DNA from: Irpex lacteus
Lineage: Eukaryota; Basidiomycota; Agaricomycetes; Polyporales; Irpicaceae
NCBI GenBank assembly: GCA_001986395.2
Contig: MQVO02000182.1
Location: 1 to 17,058 of the forward strand
Direction: 5' to 3'
Length of the DNA stretch: 17,058 nucleotides
In this document: positions 12,896-17,058 of the stretch, piece after piece
Layout of the letters: every line of letters starts with the position of its first letter
How positions within the stretch are numbered: the first letter of the stretch is position 1
Position numbers and translations under genes: made by a program
The notes under the pieces: generated by a model
Seen by the model: the letters and a program-made list of their open reading frames with translations, nothing else
Told to the model about the DNA's origin: nothing
The model's database searches: none

Positions 12896-13651
12896 ATGAT
12901 TTTTAATTTTTCTTTTTTAAATACTATATTTAATGATGCTCCACATCCTTGGCAAATAGGTTTCCAAGATAGTGCAGCTCCAGGATTCACTGGGATTGTT
13001 GAATTACACAACACAATCTTTTTTTACCTTGTTGTAATTTCAGTAGGAGTTTTCTGGGTATTAACTTCAATTATTTATTACTATAATAGTAGTAAAAGTG
13101 CAATTGTACATAAATACTTAAATCACGGTACATTAATTGAATTAATCTGGACAATCACACCAGCTTTTATCTTAATTGCTATTGCTTTCCCTTCATTCAG
13201 ATTATTATATTTATTAGATGAAGTTATCTCACCTACAATAACAATTAAAGTTGTAGGACATCAATGGTATTGGTCATACGAATACAGTGATTATGTAAAT
13301 GATAGTGGTGATTCTATAGAATTTGATTCATATATGATTCCAGAATCAGATTTAGAATTAGGTCAATTTAGATTATTAGATGTAGATAATAGAGTAATAG
13401 TACCTGTTGATACTCATATAAGAGTTATTGTTACAGGAGCTGATGTTATTCACTCATGGGCAGTACCTTCATTAGGAGTAAAAATAGATGCTGTACCAGG
13501 AAGACTAAACCAAACTTCTTTCTTAGCTGAAAGAACAGGAGTATTCTACGGACAATGTTCAGAAATCTGTGGAGTATGGCACGGTTTCATGCCAATAGCA
13601 GTGGAAGCAGTTTCAGTACAAGACTATTTAGCTTGGATCGACTCTGTTTAA
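12896..13651 (+). CDS. cox2: cytochrome c oxidase subunit 2
   Basis: Complete 251-residue subunit II of complex IV, which receives electrons from cytochrome c through the CuA centre. The N-terminal part has two membrane helices (about residues 41-63 and 82-108). GHQWYW at 121-126 is the conserved aromatic cluster on the electron path. CuA ligands are visible: His186 in [12 protein letters not shown], then Cys221, Glu223, Cys225, His229 and Met232 in [12 protein letters not shown]. Trp228 stands where many species have Asn. The ATG chosen gives the normal fungal N-terminus ([13 protein letters not shown]). Codons are strongly AT-biased (TTA Leu, AGA Arg). No intron, no hairpin and no break interrupt it, in contrast to all other respiratory genes here. 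A-type hairpins lie on both sides, outside the coding part. Confidence 0.98.
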   Translation: MIFNFSFLNTIFNDAPHPWQIGFQDSAAPGFTGIVELHNTIFFYLVVISVGVFWVLTSIIYYYNSSKSAIVHKYLNHGTLIELIWTITPAFILIAIAFPSFRLLYLLDEVISPTITIKVVGHQWYWSYEYSDYVNDSGDSIEFDSYMIPESDLELGQFRLLDVDNRVIVPVDTHIRVIVTGADVIHSWAVPSLGVKIDAVPGRLNQTSFLAERTGVFYGQCSEICGVWHGFMPIAVEAVSVQDYLAWIDSV

Positions 13652-13707
13652 CTTAATAAATTTATTTTATACCCCCTTTAAATATAAGTCATCTCCACCT
13701 ACACATT

Positions 13708-13757
13708 CCCCAAAAAAACTAGTTAGAATTATTTCTAATTCTAATTAGTTTTTTTGG
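13708..13757. repeat. A-type hairpin downstream of cox2
   Basis: CCCCAAAAAAACTAGTTAG with CTAATTAGTTTTTTTGG around AATTATTTCTAATT. It lies 57 bases after the cox2 stop; it could help 3'-end formation, but copies inside genes argue that it is a mobile repeat. Confidence 0.92.
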
Positions 13758-13862
13758 TTTGGTGTTACAGAATAAACTAAAATACTGACCAAAAAAAAAG
13801 AATACAATTTGTCGCGGTGGGAAGAATACAACTTACTCCGTAATCAACTCCTAATAACACCT

Positions 13863-14500
13863 AATTTGCATAGAGGGGCTTAGTACATTAAGGTGGTCTA
13901 TGCGAGGTATGCAGTTGACTTTATAATAGGAGTAGAGGGAAGCCCCGAACTAGCTGAGAAAATCTTAAGGAGGTCCAATCGTTTGTTGAAGACAAGTTAT
14001 CACTATAATTCAATAAAGATAAAACTGGAATAGTTGAGTACTCTCAAAAACCTGTAGCTTTCCTAGGATATCTGATAATGGCTCCTAACAAAATCGGTAC
14101 CAGTAAGTACATTGAGCAAATAAAAATCAATTAATGTATTATTTCACGCCGTAAGAAAACACGTTTCAGATTCCATATGGGTATAAATAAAGTACTGCTC
14201 ACACTGAAAAACAGAGGTGTAATCAGACTGATAACCTCGCAAACAAAACACAAAAAGTTAATGTACCGAGGAAAATTTTTAGGTAACATGGTCAACTTTT
14301 AACATCCAGACATAATTTGTTACTATAACTCAGTGATTATAGGGTTATATAACTATTATGACTTTGTCAATAATAGAAGCACGTCACAATGATTCATCTG
14401 GTAAATAACCGAGTCATGTGCACTTACCCTAACTAGAAAATTTAAACTTCGGACATTAAGCCAAACATTCAAGAGATTTGGAAAAGGTTTGTTGTATTAA
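13863..14500 (+). pseudogene. group II intron reverse transcriptase/maturase remnant
   Basis: From 13863 the frame reads VVYARYAVDFIIGVEGSPEL-AEKILRR, the region of the RT active site; the catalytic YADD is changed to YAVD (GTT where GAT is expected). After a frameshift it continues FNKDKTGIVEYSQKPVAFLG-YLIMAPNKIG, then RFHMGINKVLLTLKNRGVIR and the maturase domain X: MYRGKFLGNMVNF, CYYNSVIIGLYNYYDFVNNR, STSQWFIW (UGA as Trp), ITESCALTLTRKFKLRTLSQ-TFKRFGKGL. At least five stops and one frameshift are present, and everything before the YADD region is missing. Intact relatives assist splicing and mobility of group II introns. No domain V or VI was recognised downstream. Identity is secure and inactivity clear. 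Confidence 0.88.
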
Positions 14501-14950
14501 TAATTTTGTTACCGTAATGCATTTTATTCATTACTTCAATAACTCACGTTATTGTTCAGACTATGTCATCATTCCCGATTAGATAATGCCGGATGTTCGT
14601 GTCAGGATTATTGTTAGTGATACTCACCTGTTAGTTGTTAAACCTTCATGAAATGTTAATTATCTTTCAACAATTATTCACTATTTCAAGCTTGGCTGCA
14701 AATTGACTATTTTCCCTTAGAAAACAGTGTTTTTTGCAATTTATCCAGTTTTCTTTTCTCAAACTCATTGTTTTTATAAGAGAAACGGGGGCTTATTTTC
14801 AATTAAATATTTTATTTTAAACAATAAACAATAAAAAAGTATATCATACTCTATCAAGATAAAGACAATTTATGTAATATTAGAATGCTAATACTATATA
14901 AGTAGTATTCATAGTATAATTTGTATTTAAACATAAAATTGGTGGTCTAA
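14501..14950. other. region after the maturase remnant
   Basis: No gene is assigned. At 14586-14650 one frame reads MPDVRVRIIVSDTHLLVV followed by KPSW (UGA), faintly like the CuA-side strand of COX2, but too short to accept. The rest is AT-rich. Confidence 0.4.
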
Positions 14951-16855
14951 GCACCTGATAGATTTAACAATAATTTTTTAATCACCATCACAACAATAAC
15001 AACTGTATGAACCAATATTGCTATAGCAATATCTTGGTTAATTACATTTATCATGTTGATTATTTCAATACTATTACCATTAGTATGAATATTCTACATG
15101 AAACAGGAACTATATCTACATAATACACATCAGATAAATAATTAGAATCTTCCACCACATATAATTAATTCCAATAACAGATGGGCATATATCACATGTG
15201 TACTTATTATTTTAGTAGCCTTAACCTATTATTTTTTCCTATATGCATTATATTAAATGTGCTATGAGTCAGTCTATCTTACACCAGCCCAAGATATTCC
15301 AGGTTTATTAGACTACATATTTACCTACATACCCATAAGTTTTAAATATCCTAGACCATAAAAAGAAATAATTTAAGTATAAAAACTACAGGTGCAAATA
15401 AACGTGTAAAATGCATTAAATGCAGTAAATAAACCTGAGTCTACAAGTACAAGTAAACTATTATCATTATTTGCTCTTACTTCACTAATTGCATATGCTA
15501 ATAAAATACCTGGTGTGATCTAAAATTATAAGCCTATTAAAAATATGGTGTGGAAGAATGACGTGGTGGTCTTTATTAGTAACCATAAGAAAAGGGTTGT
15601 AATATTAAATGCGTTAATAGGAGTATATGCTACATTTAAAATGACAGGATTTAGTACAGATAATCTTTTTGGTGGATTTATTGCAGTAGGGCATACTTAC
15701 TTAGAGATGTTAATATAGGGCACAAAAAGATTATTCTATTGGCTATATTTTTTTTTGATAACTGAATTTATCCTAAACCACCTGTGGAACCTGACTGGAA
15801 AATATGGAAATGAGGTAGTAACTCTTATGATAATAGACCAGTTAACCATAATATTTTAACAAAAAGTATTATAGAAAAATATACTACACCCCCCCCCCAA
15901 AAAAACTAGGAATTAGAAATAATTCTAACTAGTTTTTTGGGATTTAGGGCATAGTAACTGGTCTATTTTACCTTGAACTTGGAATGAAAAATACTGTACC
16001 AAGCTATTGGTCTTGGTATGATACAGCATATAAAATTGCTTGGGTTACATTCCTAGTAGTAGCTATAGCTGGATCATCTTGGTTATGTTGGAAAATATAT
16101 ACAGGTGATCTTGCTGCAAGGATTTCACCTGAGAGACCAGCTGCATCTTCAAGTGCAGATCCTTCTTCAGGTACTGTTACCACCTTTGGTTAGGGTTTCT
16201 CCACAGGACCTATTCCTCCTACTTCTGCAGTGTGCGCCAGATGAGTTCCTGATATTCATATAAATGGAGAGAGGGGACCAGGAATAATTAATAATATAGG
16301 AAGAGGTATTAATAACTCAGTGAATGCTTTGGTAGTGCAATAAACTCATCTATTCACACTGTAGGTCATTATTTAAACCCTTTCACTTATTATACTCCAC
16401 AGTATGTAAAAACTAGAGAGTTTATAGAGTGAATGGTAAAAAAAATTGTTTCAGTAACAGCTGATCATAGATATTATCCATTCACTGAAGTGAACCCTTT
16501 AATGACATGGCAGGATAAACTGAAATTATTTTTTATGGTGAATCCGCTGAAGCTAAAGTACTCAGAGATATTGCACTTCTAGCTGCTAATTGAGAGTGTG
16601 AAAATATAAGAGTTAAACCAAAAACATTATTTAGAGGTAGTCCTTTACCTACTAGTCCTATAGGTTTAGCTTCTCCAGTTGCATATAATATCGGTTTAGG
16701 TCATTTTATGCCTTCTGTAGATCCATCTAGACTATTTAAATCTGATGTGACATTTAATTGGACGCAGGAAACTCTTAACTCTGCTCCTCATACGCCTAAA
16801 TTGCCCTCTTCTAATTTACCAAACCCCATAAAACTAGGAATTAGAAATAATTAGT
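14951..16855 (+). pseudogene. long unidentified membrane-protein gene, decayed, using UGA as Trp
   Basis: One frame is maintained from 14951 to 15718 despite several stops, then shifts in a T-run near 15750, passes an A-type hairpin (15895-15941), and continues to about 16855 with two more shifts (near 16320 and 16530). Membrane-like segments are AIAISWLITFIMLIISILLP (15024-15085), WAYITCVLIILVALTYYFFL (about 15185-15245), KLLSLFALTSLIAYANK, and YKIAWVTFLVVAIAGSSWLC (16026-16085). A Ser/Pro-rich linker (RPAASSSADPSSG) follows, then a soluble-looking part: GPGIINNIGRGINNSVNA, SAINSSIHTVGHYLNPFTYY, TREFIEWMVKKIVSVTADHR, LLAANWECENIRVKPKTLFR, VAYNIGLGHFMPSVDPSRLF. At least seven Trp codons are UGA. 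Total length would be about 620 residues. I do not recognise the family; a plasmid or mobile-element membrane protein is one possibility. Current stops include 15143, 15254, 15359, 15521, 15716, 15945 and 16192. Confidence 0.6.
15895..15941. repeat. A-type hairpin inserted in the long membrane gene
   Basis: CCCC-A7-CTAGG with AACTAGTTTTTTGGG, 47 nt, preceded by extra C residues (a run of ten). Exact removal of 47 nt brings the upstream frame (KSIIEKYTTPP) and downstream frame (GIVTGLFYLELGMKN) into one phase, with a single TAG remaining between them. Confidence 0.88.
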
Positions 16856-16870
16856 TTTATGGGGTTTGGT
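16818..16870. repeat. A-type hairpin variant with a 19-bp perfect stem
   Basis: ACCAAACCCCATAAAACTA and TAGTTTTATGGGGTTTGGT pair perfectly over 19 bp around GGAATTAGAAATAAT. Both arms carry the same change (AT between the C/G block and the A/T run), so pairing is preserved. It lies at the 3' limit of the long membrane gene. Confidence 0.93.
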
Positions 16871-17017
16871 AGTTTTATATTTATTTAAGGTTGGGATCGA
16901 GCAAGAGCCTAATAACAACTAAAAATTGTAGCTACCCTCTACATGAAGAATTGAAATGTAAAAAAAAATGTAACAAATCTATTTTTCCTTTTTATTTTTT
17001 AAACTAAAATAAACAAT

Positions 17018-17058
17018 CCCCCAAAAAACTAGTTAGAATTAATTATAATTCCTAGTTT
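17018..17058. repeat. A-type hairpin, cut by the window end
   Basis: CCCCCAAAAAACTAGTTAG, then AATTAATTATAATTCCTAGTTT at the edge; the second arm is incomplete only because the window stops. Confidence 0.88.

Noticed and set aside
14586..14660. Possible second cox2 fragment (RIIVSDTHLL)
   Set aside because: Similarity is limited to a few residues and lacks the CuA motif; chance is likely.

Overview
This window is fungal mitochondrial DNA, most likely from a basidiomycete (Agaricomycetes-like) with an expanded, repeat-laden mitochondrial genome. The evidence is an intact cox2, fragments of nad5, nad4L, nad6, cob, atp6 and atp8, mitochondrial-type tRNAs, group I and group II intron remnants with homing-endonuclease or maturase pieces, a linear-plasmid-type DNA polymerase fragment, and reading frames that make sense only if UGA is read as Trp (genetic code 4). 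The lineage is an inference from cox2 and overall architecture; no search was run.

Layout. 1-2230: a mosaic of broken pieces, with a GIY-YIG endonuclease, a plasmid DNA polymerase fragment and a deleted nad5 copy on the minus strand and an unidentified frame on the plus strand. 2230-3520: AT-rich DNA, the first codons of cob (minus strand), a degenerate tRNA-like element next to trnG, and an unidentified minus-strand frame. 3680-4430: a minus-strand block atp8-trnI-trnF framed by a 46-bp inverted repeat and a 43-bp direct repeat. 4600-5900: a chimera of a nad4L fragment, a LAGLIDADG endonuclease C-terminus, an internal cob exon and a group I core. 6230-7080: the atp6 3' end, an endonuclease tail and another group I core. 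7565-7897: an intact 110-residue membrane ORF. 8078-10200: nad6 remnant, GIY-YIG remnant, trnR and a second, more AT-rich nad5 copy. 10356-11529: an unidentified hydrophilic minus-strand gene and a small membrane ORF. 11692-11978: trnL-trnM-trnE. 12896-13651: cox2, the only clearly intact respiratory gene. 13863-16855: a decayed group II intron maturase, then a long decayed membrane-protein gene.

The most striking feature is a dispersed hairpin family, here called A. Its arms resemble CCCCAAAAAACTAG and CTAGTTTTTTTGGGG, total length is usually 47-50 nt, and there are more than a dozen copies. A second family, B, has CC-T(7-10) and A(8-9)-GG arms. At least four A copies and one B copy lie inside reading frames, and exact removal of each element brings the two flanks back into one frame. 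At 11189-11529 the hairpin is the only interruption of an otherwise open frame. That pattern fits recent mobility of the hairpins, or removal/bypass at the RNA or ribosome level.

Two codon-usage classes coexist. cox2, the second nad5 copy, nad6 and the long membrane gene use TTA and AGA. The fragments between 900 and 5550 (first nad5 copy, cob pieces, nad4L, LAGLIDADG ORF) use CTN and CGN. This suggests the left part derives from a different mitochondrial lineage or an older insertion.
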